Of a stretch of DNA of 64,000 bases, positions 54,990 through 64,000 are shown piece by piece (positions within the stretch are counted from its first letter, which is position 1; every line of letters begins with the position of its first letter). The notes under the pieces were generated by a model. It worked only from the letters and a program-made list of their open reading frames with translations. It searched no databases and was not told the origin of the DNA. The translations under genes and the position numbers were made by a program. The DNA is taken from the NCBI RefSeq assembly GCF_042432825.1, contig NZ_JBHLWN010000001.1, positions 1-64,000 of the forward strand, read 5' to 3'. The stretch comes from Gordoniibacillus chartarius. Its GTDB lineage: Bacteria > Bacillota > Bacilli > Paenibacillales > NBRC-103111.

Positions 54990-56979
54990 AAAGTTTGAGA
55001 ACGTACAAATCGCCCATTTCGATGTCAAGAGCCAGCTGCCGAGATGGATCTATGAATCTGCGATGAGGGCCGCAGGCGAAGGCAGCAAGGCGCGGGACGC
55101 AGTGCGAAGCCTCGAGGATTTGGCGAGAAGGCAGAAGGACATCCGCGAAGGGCTGGCGCGCTGCCTGGGCGGGATGCCCTCCTCGGATACGCCGCTCCAT
55201 GCGGTAGTGACGGGAACAGCGGCCGGTAACGGCTTCCGCGTCGAGAAGGTTGTCTTCGAGCCGAGGCCGCAAGTATACGCAACGGCCAACGTCTACATAC
55301 CGGAGGGGGTAACCGGGAGACGCGGCGCGGTGCTGCTCCTCTGCGGCCACCGCGAGCAGGCGAAGCATTGCGACGAGTACCAGACGGTATGCCATTACTT
55401 GGTCCATGCCGGTCTTATCGTCATGGCGCTCGATCCGATCGGGCAAGGGGAGCGGTTCGGCTTCTACGATCCGCAGTCCGGCGAGACGCCGATGACGAGC
55501 GTAACCGAGCATGAGAATGTCGGCCGGCAGTGCATGCCGCTCGGCGACAGCCTCGCACGGTATATGCTGCACGACGCCGTGCGAGCGGTCGATTATTTGT
55601 GCACGCGCCCGGAGGTGGATCCGGCGAAGATCGGCGTCACCGGCCATTCCGGCGGCGGGACTCAAACATCGCTGCTCATGATGTACGACGAGCGCATTGC
55701 GGCGGCGGCGCCGGGCGGATTCATCATGAACCGGCCGTATTTTCTGCTTACGGGCAAAGCGCAGGACGCGGAGCAGAAATGGCCGGGCTTCTCCGCACTC
55801 GGCTTCGATCATGAAGATATTGTGCTGGCGATGGCGCCTAGACCGGTGCTTGTGCTCGCCACGACCTACGACTCCGTCCCGATCGAGGGAGCGCGCCATA
55901 CCGTAGCGGTCAACCGCCGCTTCTGGGAGATGTACGGCGCTGGCAGCGACCTGAATATTGCCGAGGATGAGAATGTACATCGCTTTACGGTTCCGCTAGC
56001 TCGCGCTGCGGCCGGCTTTTTCTCCAAGCATTTGCTGGGCTGCGAGGTCATCCCGGAGGACGGAGCGATTCAGCTGCTGCCGGCGCAGGAGCTGAAGTGT
56101 ACGAAGAGCGGGCAAGTGGCCGGCGACTACCCGGATGCCAGGAATGTGCATAAAGAAAATGTGGAGCGTCTCGAATCGTTCGAGGCGGCGCGCCGGGCGA
56201 CGCCGGAAGGGCAGCGCAAACGCAGCGCCCTCGAGTGGCTTCGCCGGACCGTTATCGGCGGCCGCAAGGCATGCGATCTAAACCCGCGGCCGTCGGGAGG
56301 CGGGGAGATCGAGCAGCTGTGGGTGTACCGCACCGTATGGTGGAGCCAGCCGGGGCTATTGAATCATTCCTTGCAGTTTCTCGATTCGAGCCTTGCAAGC
56401 CGAAAGCTCCCCGTGACGATCGCCGTATGGGACGGGGGCACCAAGCAGCTCGAGGAGCATGCGGCATGGATTCAAGAGACGTGCGCGGCCGGAAGGATCG
56501 CCATGGTTCTGAATCCGACGGGCATCGGCGCACTGCTTCCTTATGTCAACAATGCGGAGGAACGCCCGTTCAAGCGGTTCGGTTTGATGGACCGGTATTC
56601 CGATGAGCTCATGTGGCTGGGCGACAGTATGGCTGCCGTGCGGACCTACGACGTGCTGCGGGCCGTGGAGCTCGCTTCCGCGCTGAAATATATCGATTCC
56701 TCCGATATCCGGCTGTACGGCAGCGGCAAATATGCCTTGTATGCGGAGCTCGCAGCCCTGCTTGAGCCCCGCGTACGTTCCGTTAGTTTGGCCAACCGGA
56801 TGAACAGCATCGGCGATTGGATTCGGGAACCGTTCTACGATGAGCATGATTCGCTCAGCTTTATTATTCCGGGAATGCTGCGGTATTTCGACGTTCCCGA
56901 CGCCGACGGCTGGCTTGCGGAGGAAGGACGGCTAAACACGGCCGAGTCAGTACCGGCTGTGAACGATGCGGCCGTCTGA
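54982..56979 (+). CDS. Large alpha/beta-hydrolase, acetylxylan-esterase-like
   Basis: The 665-residue protein has an N-terminal helical region (about 20-60). An alpha/beta-hydrolase domain follows with AVLLLCGHREQAKH, then MALDPIGQGERFG, and the nucleophile elbow GHSGGG with S223. RPVLVLATTYDSVP and DENVHRF supply candidate acid and histidine positions. The last 290 residues include a second, degenerate alpha/beta region (AWIQETCAAGRIAMVLNPTG) with no serine elbow that I can see. The family includes acetyl-xylan and other sugar esterases. No signal peptide is present, so it would remove acetyl or methyl groups from imported oligosaccharides. It follows the oxidoreductase in the same operon. 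Confidence 0.75.
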   Translation: MFEKFENVQIAHFDVKSQLPRWIYESAMRAAGEGSKARDAVRSLEDLARRQKDIREGLARCLGGMPSSDTPLHAVVTGTAAGNGFRVEKVVFEPRPQVYATANVYIPEGVTGRRGAVLLLCGHREQAKHCDEYQTVCHYLVHAGLIVMALDPIGQGERFGFYDPQSGETPMTSVTEHENVGRQCMPLGDSLARYMLHDAVRAVDYLCTRPEVDPAKIGVTGHSGGGTQTSLLMMYDERIAAAAPGGFIMNRPYFLLTGKAQDAEQKWPGFSALGFDHEDIVLAMAPRPVLVLATTYDSVPIEGARHTVAVNRRFWEMYGAGSDLNIAEDENVHRFTVPLARAAAGFFSKHLLGCEVIPEDGAIQLLPAQELKCTKSGQVAGDYPDARNVHKENVERLESFEAARRATPEGQRKRSALEWLRRTVIGGRKACDLNPRPSGGGEIEQLWVYRTVWWSQPGLLNHSLQFLDSSLASRKLPVTIAVWDGGTKQLEEHAAWIQETCAAGRIAMVLNPTGIGALLPYVNNAEERPFKRFGLMDRYSDELMWLGDSMAAVRTYDVLRAVELASALKYIDSSDIRLYGSGKYALYAELAALLEPRVRSVSLANRMNSIGDWIREPFYDEHDSLSFIIPGMLRYFDVPDADGWLAEEGRLNTAESVPAVNDAAV

Positions 56980-57019
56980 TGCTTCGGCCGGAGTCCGGCC
57001 GCGCAAGGAGGAAGCAGAT

Positions 57020-58945
57020 ATGAACAAGGATGGAAGCTCCAAGCTCGTCCGGCGCTATTTTCAATTTCTGAAGCCTTACCGCTTGATGATCTTGACGATT
57101 GTCGGACTTGGTGTGCTGCAATTTGCCGTACCGCTCACGGTGCCTTGGATGACGAAGGTGCTGATCGACGAGGTGCTGCCCGGCAACGCTGAAACCGCAT
57201 GGACGCTGCAGAAGGTCATCCTGGTTCTGGCCTCCGTTTACGTGTTCGGAACGGCCGTCAACTATGTCCGGCAATGGGTTATGGCCAGGATGGGCAATTC
57301 CATGGTGATCGACATCCGGTTTCAGCTGTACGAGCATATGCAGCGGTTGTCGCAGCGGTTTTACGACAGCCGCCAAGTGGGAAGCATCGTTTCCCGCATT
57401 TTGAACGACGTGAATGGAGCGCAGAATTTGGTCGGGGCCGGCGTTATTAATCTGGTTATCGATCTGTTTCTGGTCTTGTTTGCCGGATTCATGCTGTTTC
57501 AGATGGACTGGAAGCTGGCGCTGCTCGCGCTCTGGCTGCTTCCCGTTTATTATTTGACCTTTACGAATATCAACGTACGGATTCGTTATGCATGGCGGTC
57601 GGTGCACCGCCAGATGGAGCGGATGTCGGGCGTGCTGGTGGAGCGGATTGCCGGCATGAAGATCGTACAGGCGTTTAACCGCGAGAGGATGGAGCTGGAC
57701 CGGTTCAAGAAGCAGGCTTCCGCACACTATGCTTACGCGATGAAGGCCCAGTTCTTGTCCAATACGCTTGGCCGCATTTCGCAGACGTTTCAAGATTTCG
57801 GAGGCTTGGTCATCTGGTTCGCCGGCGGAAGCATGGTCATCGCCGGAAAGATGTCCATCGGCGAGCTGATTGCGTTTCAGGCGTATTTGGCGCAGCTGTA
57901 CGGCCCGATTCAGAGGTTCTCCGACGTGAACGTGACGATTCAGAATTCGCTTGCGAATGTGGAGCGCATCTTCGAAGTGTTCGATATCGAGCCGGAAATC
58001 CGGAATATCGATCATCCCGTTCCGCTGAAATCGTGCCGAGGCGAGGTGCAGTTCGACAAGGTCAGCTTCGAATATGTGACCGAAAGGCCGGAGCCGCCTA
58101 AAGCCGAGCCTGCGCGGGGAGACCGCGATGTGGCGGAGGTGCAGCGGCCGGAGAAGCGGTTTTACTGGATACCTCCCCGCATACGGCCGGCGCCTGCGAA
58201 GATTGCGGTGGAGAAGAGGGAGGCGCTGCAGCGGGTAAGCTTTCACGCCCGGAGCGGCGAAGTGGTTGCGCTGGTCGGTCCTAGCGGTGCCGGCAAATCG
58301 ACGATCGTAAACATGATCTCGCGGTTTTACGATCCGGACGAAGGCTGCGTACTGCTGGACGGGATCGATATGCGGCAATATGATGTGCACGATGTCAGGA
58401 GCCACATTGCGCTCGTGCTGCAGGATAATGTGCTGTTTTCCGGTACGGTGTACGAAAATATCGCCTACGGCAATCCCCGGGCGTCGGAAGAGCAGGTGCA
58501 GGCAGCCGCGCAGGCGGCCAACGCTCACGACTTCATTCGGGAATGGGAACAGGGATACGGCACGGTCATCGGCGAGCGGGGCGTCCGGCTGTCCGGCGGG
58601 CAGAAGCAGCGGATCGCGATCGCCCGGGCGCTGCTCAAGGATCCGCGCATTCTGATCTTGGATGAGGCGACTTCAGCGCTGGACGCCGAATCGGAATTCC
58701 TGGTGACGCAAGCCCTGGAGAGGTTGATGAAGGACCGTACGACCTTCGTCATCGCCCACCGCCTTGCTACCGTTGTCCGCGCCGATCAAATTCTCGTCGT
58801 CGACCGGGGATGCATCGTAGAGAGCGGCCGGCATCCCGAGCTGCTGGCGATGAACGGCTTGTACCGGCAGCTGTATGAGAAGCAGCTGAAAGCGATGAAG
58901 CCGGATCAGTGGCTGGAAGCTGCGGCAGCTCATGAAGGCAAGTAA
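57020..58945 (+). CDS. ABC exporter (fused membrane and ATPase domains) with an insertion
   Basis: The 641-residue protein is read from ATG 57020, 8 nt after AAGGAGG. A six-helix exporter domain occupies about 15-330 (YRLMILTIVGLGVLQFAV first). The ATPase domain carries Walker A GPSGAGKST (near 419), signature LSGGQKQRIAIARALL and Walker B ILILDEATSALD. Between the first strand of the ATPase (VSFEY, about 350) and the A-loop region (ALQRVSF, about 401) lies an extra segment of about 45 residues, rich in Pro, Arg and Glu, absent from typical MsbA/LmrA proteins. It lies between sugar-active genes, so it may export a by-product or lipid; the substrate is unknown. Confidence 0.88.
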   Translation: MNKDGSSKLVRRYFQFLKPYRLMILTIVGLGVLQFAVPLTVPWMTKVLIDEVLPGNAETAWTLQKVILVLASVYVFGTAVNYVRQWVMARMGNSMVIDIRFQLYEHMQRLSQRFYDSRQVGSIVSRILNDVNGAQNLVGAGVINLVIDLFLVLFAGFMLFQMDWKLALLALWLLPVYYLTFTNINVRIRYAWRSVHRQMERMSGVLVERIAGMKIVQAFNRERMELDRFKKQASAHYAYAMKAQFLSNTLGRISQTFQDFGGLVIWFAGGSMVIAGKMSIGELIAFQAYLAQLYGPIQRFSDVNVTIQNSLANVERIFEVFDIEPEIRNIDHPVPLKSCRGEVQFDKVSFEYVTERPEPPKAEPARGDRDVAEVQRPEKRFYWIPPRIRPAPAKIAVEKREALQRVSFHARSGEVVALVGPSGAGKSTIVNMISRFYDPDEGCVLLDGIDMRQYDVHDVRSHIALVLQDNVLFSGTVYENIAYGNPRASEEQVQAAAQAANAHDFIREWEQGYGTVIGERGVRLSGGQKQRIAIARALLKDPRILILDEATSALDAESEFLVTQALERLMKDRTTFVIAHRLATVVRADQILVVDRGCIVESGRHPELLAMNGLYRQLYEKQLKAMKPDQWLEAAAAHEGK

Positions 58946-58983
58946 CGGAAGGCATAGATCCATATTCGACGGAGGTATCGTTC

Positions 58984-61647
58984 ATGAGCATACATGTCGT
59001 GGAATGCGTTACGGAGTATGCGGCGAATCCGCTCGGCATCGGCCACGTGAAGCCGCGCCTGTTCTGGAAGCTGGAGTCGGAGAAGAAGGGGGCCGCGCAG
59101 TCGGCATATCAAGTGCTGGTCGCCTCTTCCCGGGAACGGCTCGCGCTCGACGCGGGAGATCTGTGGGACAGCGGAAAAATGATGTCGGACGCCAGTACGC
59201 ATATTGAATATGAGGGGCTGCCTCTGCAATCGGAAGCGTCCTATTACTGGAAGGTGCGCGTATGGGATTCGGCCGGGCAGCCGTCGGACTGGAGCGATAC
59301 CGCCTGCTTCTCGACGGGAATTCTGCATAGGCGGGACTGGAAAGCGGTCTGGATCGGGCGGAAGCCCGAGCCAGGGAAGCAGCTGCAGCCGTCTCCTTAT
59401 TTTCGTAAGAGCTTTACGATCACCAAAACGGTACGGCGAGCATTCGTGTATGCGACAGCACTCGGATTATACGAGCTGCGCCTAAACGGCGAACGTATCG
59501 GGGACCGGTTTGCACCGGGCTGGACGGACTATGACATCCGTGTGCAGGTGCAGGCTTACGATATTACGGAGCGGCTGGTGCAAGGCGGTAATGCGTTCGG
59601 GGTGATTGTCGGCGACGGATGGTACGCGGGGACGGTCGGGTTTTTGGGCAAGGCGGTGTACGGAGAACGGCCATTCTTTCTCTTGCAGGCCAGAATCGAA
59701 TACGAAGACGGCAGCAGCGAGCTGATTGTGACGGACCCGTCGTGGCGCACGAGCGCCGGACCGATTCTTTACTCGGATATGATCAAAGGCGAAACGTACG
59801 ATGCCCGTCTGGAGCTTACCGGGTGGGATCACGCAGGTTATGACGATAGCAGCTGGGAAATTCCCGACATCCGCCCCGGCTATAACGGTCAGTATGCCGC
59901 CACGCTTGAGCCTCCGATCCGGGTCACGCAGCAGGTGAGGCCGGTATCCGTGCGAAGAACGGAAGCGGGGACCTACATCTACGATATGGGGCAAAATATG
60001 GTCGGCTGGACGGAGCTTAAGGTGCGCGGCCCGGCCGGCACGAAGGTGACCGTCAGCCATGCGGAGATGCTCAATCCCGACGGCAGCCTATATTTGGACA
60101 ATTTACGAGAGGCATCGCAGCAGGATCATTATATTCTCAAAGGCGATGGGGACGAGCGGTATGAGCCGCATTTCACGTTCCACGGCTTCCGCTACGTGGA
60201 GCTGATCGGCTATCCCGGCGAAGCGGGGCCGGAGACGATTACGGGCAAGGTCGTACATTCCGATACGCCGTTCGCGGGCAAGCTGGAGACATCAGACGCC
60301 AAAGTTAATCAATTGTACTCCAATATTGTATGGGGCCAGCGCGGCAACTTCCTGTCGGTGCCGACGGACTGCCCGCAGCGGGACGAACGGCTCGGCTGGA
60401 CCGGCGACGCACAGATTTTCGCCCGCACCGCTGCCTACAACATGGACGTATCGCGCTTCTTTACGAAATACGTGCAGGATATGGTGGACTGCCAGCGGCC
60501 GTCCGGCGCGTTCACTGACGTGGCGCCGGATGCCGGCTGGATCCGGCATAAGATGTGGAACACGAACTTGAACTGGTACGCTCCGGACAACGCGGGCTGG
60601 GGAGATGCAGGCGTCATCATCCCGTGGACGCTTTACCTGATGTACGGAGATACCCGCGTACTGGAAACCAATTATGAAGCGATGCAGCGCTGGGTCGCTT
60701 ATCTCGAAGCCAGCACCGACGGTCTGGTGCGTCCGGCTTACGCCAACTACGGCGACTGGCTTTCGATCGGGGCGGATACGCCGAACGATGTGCTGGCAAC
60801 GGCGTACTTTGGCTACAGCACGAAGTTGCTGGCGCGCATTGCCGGGGTACTTGGCCGAAGCTCCGACGAGGAGCGGTACGAGTCGTTGTTTGCGGGCATC
60901 GCCGAAGCGTTCCGGCGCGCCTTCGTCGATGCGGATGGACGGATTCACGGCGATACGCAGACGGTGTACGTGCTGGCGCTTCAATTCGGCCTGCTGACAG
61001 AGGAGTTGCGGCTGCAGGCGGTGCGTCATCTGACGGCCGACATTCGCGCCCGCGGAAACCGGCTGTCGACCGGCTTCCTTGGGGTCGGGTATTTGCTTCC
61101 GGCGCTGACGGACAACGGCTGCCTGGACGAGGCGTATACGCTGCTGACGCAGGAGGAGTTCCCGTCGTGGCTGTACTCGATCAAGCACGGGGCGACGACG
61201 ATATGGGAGCGATGGGACGGATGGACCGAGCACAACGGTTTCCAGACGCCGTCGATGAATTCATTTAACCATTACTCGCTCGGTTCGGTCGGTGAATGGA
61301 TGTTCCGTTATATGGCGGGCATCGAGGCGGACCCGAAGCAGCCCGGGTTCAAGCATACGATCATTAAGCCGAGACCGGGCGGGCCTCTGACATGGGTGAA
61401 AGCGTCGTACAAGTCGATGTATGGAACGATCAAGGTCGAATGGCGTACCGGCGGCGCGAATGAGCTGCGGCTGAACGTAAGCATTCCCGCAAACACGACG
61501 GCAGACGTATCCGTGCCCGGATACATCGTTCAGTTGCAGGGCAAAGCAGACGGCCAGGCAGGGATTGAGACCGTTCGAATCGGTTCCGGCAGCTACGAAT
61601 TCGTGTGCAGGCCGGTTGGAGCCACACGGGAGGAGAGCCGCATATGA
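58984..61647 (+). CDS. GH78 alpha-L-rhamnosidase
   Basis: The 887-residue protein has the GH78 order: an N-terminal fibronectin-like domain (LGIGHVKPRLFWKLES), beta-sandwich domains, an (alpha/alpha)6 barrel and a C-terminal beta domain (FKHTIIKPRPGG). DCPQRDERLGWTGD carries the acid E468, and TTIWERWDGW carries E742, the usual general base. It removes terminal alpha-L-rhamnose from pectin fragments, flavonoid glycosides or exopolysaccharide. No signal peptide is present. The start follows GGAGG, and its stop overlaps the next gene by 4 nt. Confidence 0.93.
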   Translation: MSIHVVECVTEYAANPLGIGHVKPRLFWKLESEKKGAAQSAYQVLVASSRERLALDAGDLWDSGKMMSDASTHIEYEGLPLQSEASYYWKVRVWDSAGQPSDWSDTACFSTGILHRRDWKAVWIGRKPEPGKQLQPSPYFRKSFTITKTVRRAFVYATALGLYELRLNGERIGDRFAPGWTDYDIRVQVQAYDITERLVQGGNAFGVIVGDGWYAGTVGFLGKAVYGERPFFLLQARIEYEDGSSELIVTDPSWRTSAGPILYSDMIKGETYDARLELTGWDHAGYDDSSWEIPDIRPGYNGQYAATLEPPIRVTQQVRPVSVRRTEAGTYIYDMGQNMVGWTELKVRGPAGTKVTVSHAEMLNPDGSLYLDNLREASQQDHYILKGDGDERYEPHFTFHGFRYVELIGYPGEAGPETITGKVVHSDTPFAGKLETSDAKVNQLYSNIVWGQRGNFLSVPTDCPQRDERLGWTGDAQIFARTAAYNMDVSRFFTKYVQDMVDCQRPSGAFTDVAPDAGWIRHKMWNTNLNWYAPDNAGWGDAGVIIPWTLYLMYGDTRVLETNYEAMQRWVAYLEASTDGLVRPAYANYGDWLSIGADTPNDVLATAYFGYSTKLLARIAGVLGRSSDEERYESLFAGIAEAFRRAFVDADGRIHGDTQTVYVLALQFGLLTEELRLQAVRHLTADIRARGNRLSTGFLGVGYLLPALTDNGCLDEAYTLLTQEEFPSWLYSIKHGATTIWERWDGWTEHNGFQTPSMNSFNHYSLGSVGEWMFRYMAGIEADPKQPGFKHTIIKPRPGGPLTWVKASYKSMYGTIKVEWRTGGANELRLNVSIPANTTADVSVPGYIVQLQGKADGQAGIETVRIGSGSYEFVCRPVGATREESRI

Positions 61648-63365
61648 CGAAAATAATTCCGGATACGCTCATGCTGGAGGAACGCGCCGCGCACGCGATC
61701 AATGCGATGATCGGGATGGCGGACCGCGAATACAATTACATTCCTTTCTTCGCCGCGAATCTGAATCACAAGCCGGCGTATATGACTCATGGAGACTGGG
61801 ACTTCGGCTCGTCGCACGGCCGCATGATCGACGGCTTGATCTTGGCCCGGCATATGTCGGGGGAAACGTACGGCCAAGAAGTGGAGGAGCGCTACCGGGC
61901 GAACCTGCTGGGCTTCTTTAAGGAAGACGGCATGAGCTACCGGCAAATCAATCCGTCCCATGAATGGGAGCCGAATGCGAACCTGATTGACCAGCGGGCG
62001 GTTATTTTGTCGCTAACGACCTGGTTCATGGAAACCGGCGATCCGAAGGTGAAGGAAGCGGCCGACCGTCATGTAGCGGCGCTGAAGCGGATCGCCGTGA
62101 AGGAGCGGAACGTCTGGTATTACCCTGCATCCGAGTATAAAGAAGGCGGATGGCCTTCCGCGAACGCGGTGCAGCTCCGCCTGGCGCCGGATCCGGCGGC
62201 GTTCTGCGGGCGCCTCGTCATGCCGCTGTTGAAATATCACGAGCTGACGGGCAACCGCGACGCCTTCGAGCTGTGCGAGTTTTTCACTGCGCTTATCGTC
62301 GAACGCAGCGGCGTGTTCCAGGCGGACGGCTCCTTCAACGACTCGCTCGCCTACCGCAGCGGACACTTCCATACGAGGCTGGGCACGCTCGATGCGATCG
62401 CCCGTTTCGGTGCCTTTACGGGAGACGCGGCCAAGATCGCTTGGGTGAAACGATGCTACGACTGGGCGCTCACCAAATGCACGGCCTTCGGCTGGACGCC
62501 GGGCGATCTGCACGAGCAGGCATACGAGCACGAGACGTGCTCGTTGGTCGATTTGATTGCAACCGGCATTACGCTGGCGAAGAGCGGCTACGTCGAGTAT
62601 TGGGGCGTTGTCGAGCGATTCCTGCGCAATCATTTGGCCGAATCGCAGCTGCTCGACCTGAGTTGGGTTGAGCAAGCGGAGGACAAGGCGAACGACATCC
62701 CTTACGATTTGTCGTACTACAAAGTGGCGGAGCGCACCCGCGGCTCGTTCGCCGGCTATTCGGCGCCGAACGATTTCGTCTGCGACGTGAACGAAGGGCG
62801 CGGCCATACGAACGATTTGCAGCTGTGCTGCCTGGGTTCGGGCACGCGCGGCTTGTTTATGGGCTGGAGCAACACCATCACGGAGAAGAACGGGACCATC
62901 AGCGTTAATTTCCTGCTCAACCGCGGCTCCAAGTGGCTTGACGTCAACAGTTATTTGCCCCATGAAGGCAAGGTTGTGCTGGAGGTTCACCGGCCGATTG
63001 AGAGGCTGCAGATCCGGATACCGGAATGGGCGGGCTTTACGAAAATCCGGTTTGTTCGCGAGTCGGGCGGACAGGTGACGGAAGGCAGAGGCAGTGAGCC
63101 GTCCCGCTGGGTGAACAAGCATTTTCTGCTGCTTGGGCCCGCAGAGGCCGGGGAGACGATTACGGTCACGTTCCCGCTCAGCTTCCGCAAAACGCTGGAA
63201 AACGCCGTCGGCCAAACGTTCGAAACGGAGTGGCGCGGCGACGATGTCGTCGGCATTACGCCGCAGGGCAAACGCAAGCCGCTCTATACCGGCCGGAAAG
63301 TATACGACACGGCGCCGATGCGCGAAGGAGATTACCGCAGGCTGGACAAAGAATTCATTTGGTAG
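61644..63365 (+). CDS. GH127-like glycosidase with thiolate/zinc signature
   Basis: The 573-residue protein is read from ATG 61644 (GGGAGGAGAG upstream, ATGA overlap with GH78). It has the six-hairpin pattern followed by a C-terminal beta domain (VVLEVHRPIERLQIRIPEWA). HETCSLVDLI gives E297 and C299, and QLCCLGSGTRG gives C395 and C396. These match the zinc-binding glutamate and three cysteines of GH127 beta-L-arabinofuranosidases, whose nucleophile is one of the paired cysteines. GH127 also includes a hydrolase for aceric acid in rhamnogalacturonan II. No signal peptide is present. Overall similarity to the family is otherwise low. Confidence 0.72.
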   Translation: MTKIIPDTLMLEERAAHAINAMIGMADREYNYIPFFAANLNHKPAYMTHGDWDFGSSHGRMIDGLILARHMSGETYGQEVEERYRANLLGFFKEDGMSYRQINPSHEWEPNANLIDQRAVILSLTTWFMETGDPKVKEAADRHVAALKRIAVKERNVWYYPASEYKEGGWPSANAVQLRLAPDPAAFCGRLVMPLLKYHELTGNRDAFELCEFFTALIVERSGVFQADGSFNDSLAYRSGHFHTRLGTLDAIARFGAFTGDAAKIAWVKRCYDWALTKCTAFGWTPGDLHEQAYEHETCSLVDLIATGITLAKSGYVEYWGVVERFLRNHLAESQLLDLSWVEQAEDKANDIPYDLSYYKVAERTRGSFAGYSAPNDFVCDVNEGRGHTNDLQLCCLGSGTRGLFMGWSNTITEKNGTISVNFLLNRGSKWLDVNSYLPHEGKVVLEVHRPIERLQIRIPEWAGFTKIRFVRESGGQVTEGRGSEPSRWVNKHFLLLGPAEAGETITVTFPLSFRKTLENAVGQTFETEWRGDDVVGITPQGKRKPLYTGRKVYDTAPMREGDYRRLDKEFIW

Positions 63366-63378
63366 GAGGGTGTGCGGG

Positions 63379-64000
63379 ATGAAAACGGTCGCTGCCGTCT
63401 ATACCGGCCAAGGTTTGGCCGATCCGCTCAAGGCTGTGTTCCGGGAGCTGCTGCCGGACGTCAGGCTTGTCAACATTATCGACGATAGCCTGATCGGCGA
63501 CGTGGTAAAGGCGGGACACGTTCCGCCAGGCGTCGCCAGACGGCTGATTCAGTATTATCACAACGGAGAAGAGTTAGGAGCGGACGTCATTCTGAACACC
63601 TGCTCGTCCGTCGGCGAGGTGGCGGATGCGGCCCGCAGCTTGATCGGCATTCCGATTGTGAAAATCGACGACTCGATGGCGGCAATAGCTGCGGCGCGGT
63701 ATGACCGGGTCGCGGTGCTCGCGACCTTGCCTTCCACCTTGGAGCCTACGATGCGGCTGATCCGGAAGCATGCCGAGGCTGCGGGCCGTCAGGTAACGCT
63801 CGTCGACGGGCTTGCCGCGGGGGCGTTCGACGCGCTCGTCTCGGGGCTTCCGGGCGAGCACGACCGCCTGCTGCTGGAGACGGCGAAGCGCTCGGCCATG
63901 GAAGCCGATGTGATTGTGCTGGCGCAGGGCTCGATGGCGCGGATGGAGGGGACGCTCGCTGCCGAAACCGGCAAGCCGGTGCTTTCATCGCCGAGGCTTG
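63379..64000 (+). CDS. Asp/Glu/hydantoin racemase-family protein, partial
   Basis: Only the first 207 codons are in the window; the frame is open at the right edge. AGGAGGG precedes the ATG by about 8 nt. The pattern VAAVYTGQGLADPL, then ILNTCSSVGE with a cysteine in the place of the first racemase cysteine, then VAVLATLPSTLEPT and IVLAQGSMARME, fits the Asp/Glu/hydantoin racemase superfamily. It follows the GH127-like gene by 13 nt, so it is probably in the same operon. In sugar loci such proteins sometimes act on acid products; the substrate here is unknown. Confidence 0.75.
   Translation, partial: MKTVAAVYTGQGLADPLKAVFRELLPDVRLVNIIDDSLIGDVVKAGHVPPGVARRLIQYYHNGEELGADVILNTCSSVGEVADAARSLIGIPIVKIDDSMAAIAAARYDRVAVLATLPSTLEPTMRLIRKHAEAAGRQVTLVDGLAAGAFDALVSGLPGEHDRLLLETAKRSAMEADVIVLAQGSMARMEGTLAAETGKPVLSSPRL

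Noticed and set aside
56864..58528. Long open frame on the - strand (554 codons)
   Set aside because: It is the mirror of the exporter gene at 57020-58945, which has complete ABC motifs. The antisense product is His/Arg/Gln-rich, as expected of a shadow.

Overview
The window is 64 kb of high-GC, Gram-positive DNA. The signs of a Paenibacillaceae member (Paenibacillus or Cohnella type) are S-layer-homology (SLH) proteins, lipoproteins with clear lipoboxes, MsmX-type sugar ABC transporters, a DUF5696 protein and strong AGGAGG-type ribosome sites with frequent TTG and GTG starts. I find 38 genes, all on the + strand. The last one runs off the right edge. No rRNA, tRNA, CRISPR array, transposase or phage gene is visible.

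Layout. 1-312: 52-bp hairpin repeats and a promoter. 313-11653: a sugar ABC importer (ATPase, a very large binding protein, two permeases), two tandem DUF5060/apiosidase-like proteins and a GH95 enzyme. 11835-37466: a Gfo/Idh/MocA oxidoreductase, a xylose-isomerase-like TIM barrel, an unrecognised protein with a possible glycosidase fold, a GH2-like enzyme, a probable six-hairpin protein, a LacZ-type GH2, a GH42, a GH106-like enzyme, an NHL/Yip1 membrane protein, a DUF5696 protein, two more sugar permeases and three small lipoproteins of one family. 37593-42838: three paralogous lipoprotein sugar-binding proteins and a fourth member of the small family on a Pro/Ala stalk. 42973-50032: an SLH-anchored fifth member, then a MacAB/Lol-like system with two ATPases. 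50219-53527: a large SLH surface protein. 53676 to the end: a second oxidoreductase, a large esterase-like hydrolase, an ABC exporter, a GH78 rhamnosidase, a GH127-like enzyme with the cysteine/zinc signature, and a partial Asp/Glu-racemase-family gene.

How it works together (inference). The recognised glycosidases carry no signal peptide, while the binding proteins, small lipoproteins and SLH proteins are exported. This suggests that complex oligosaccharides are captured at the surface, imported through permeases powered by the single MsmX-like ATPase, and dismantled in the cytoplasm. The set GH95, GH2, GH42, GH78, GH106-like, GH127-like and apiosidase-like resembles the side-chain enzymes used on pectic rhamnogalacturonan, though no backbone lyase or polygalacturonase is present.

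The most striking observations are two. First, a degenerate direct repeat (CCTATAA, 14-15 bp, CCTATAA) stands just upstream of a possible -10 element at all six main intergenic gaps. This suggests one regulon controlled by an activator that is not encoded here. Second, a five-member family shares a ThuA/glutaminase-like domain with no visible catalytic residues, displayed either as lipoproteins or on an SLH anchor, and is embedded in the same putative regulon.
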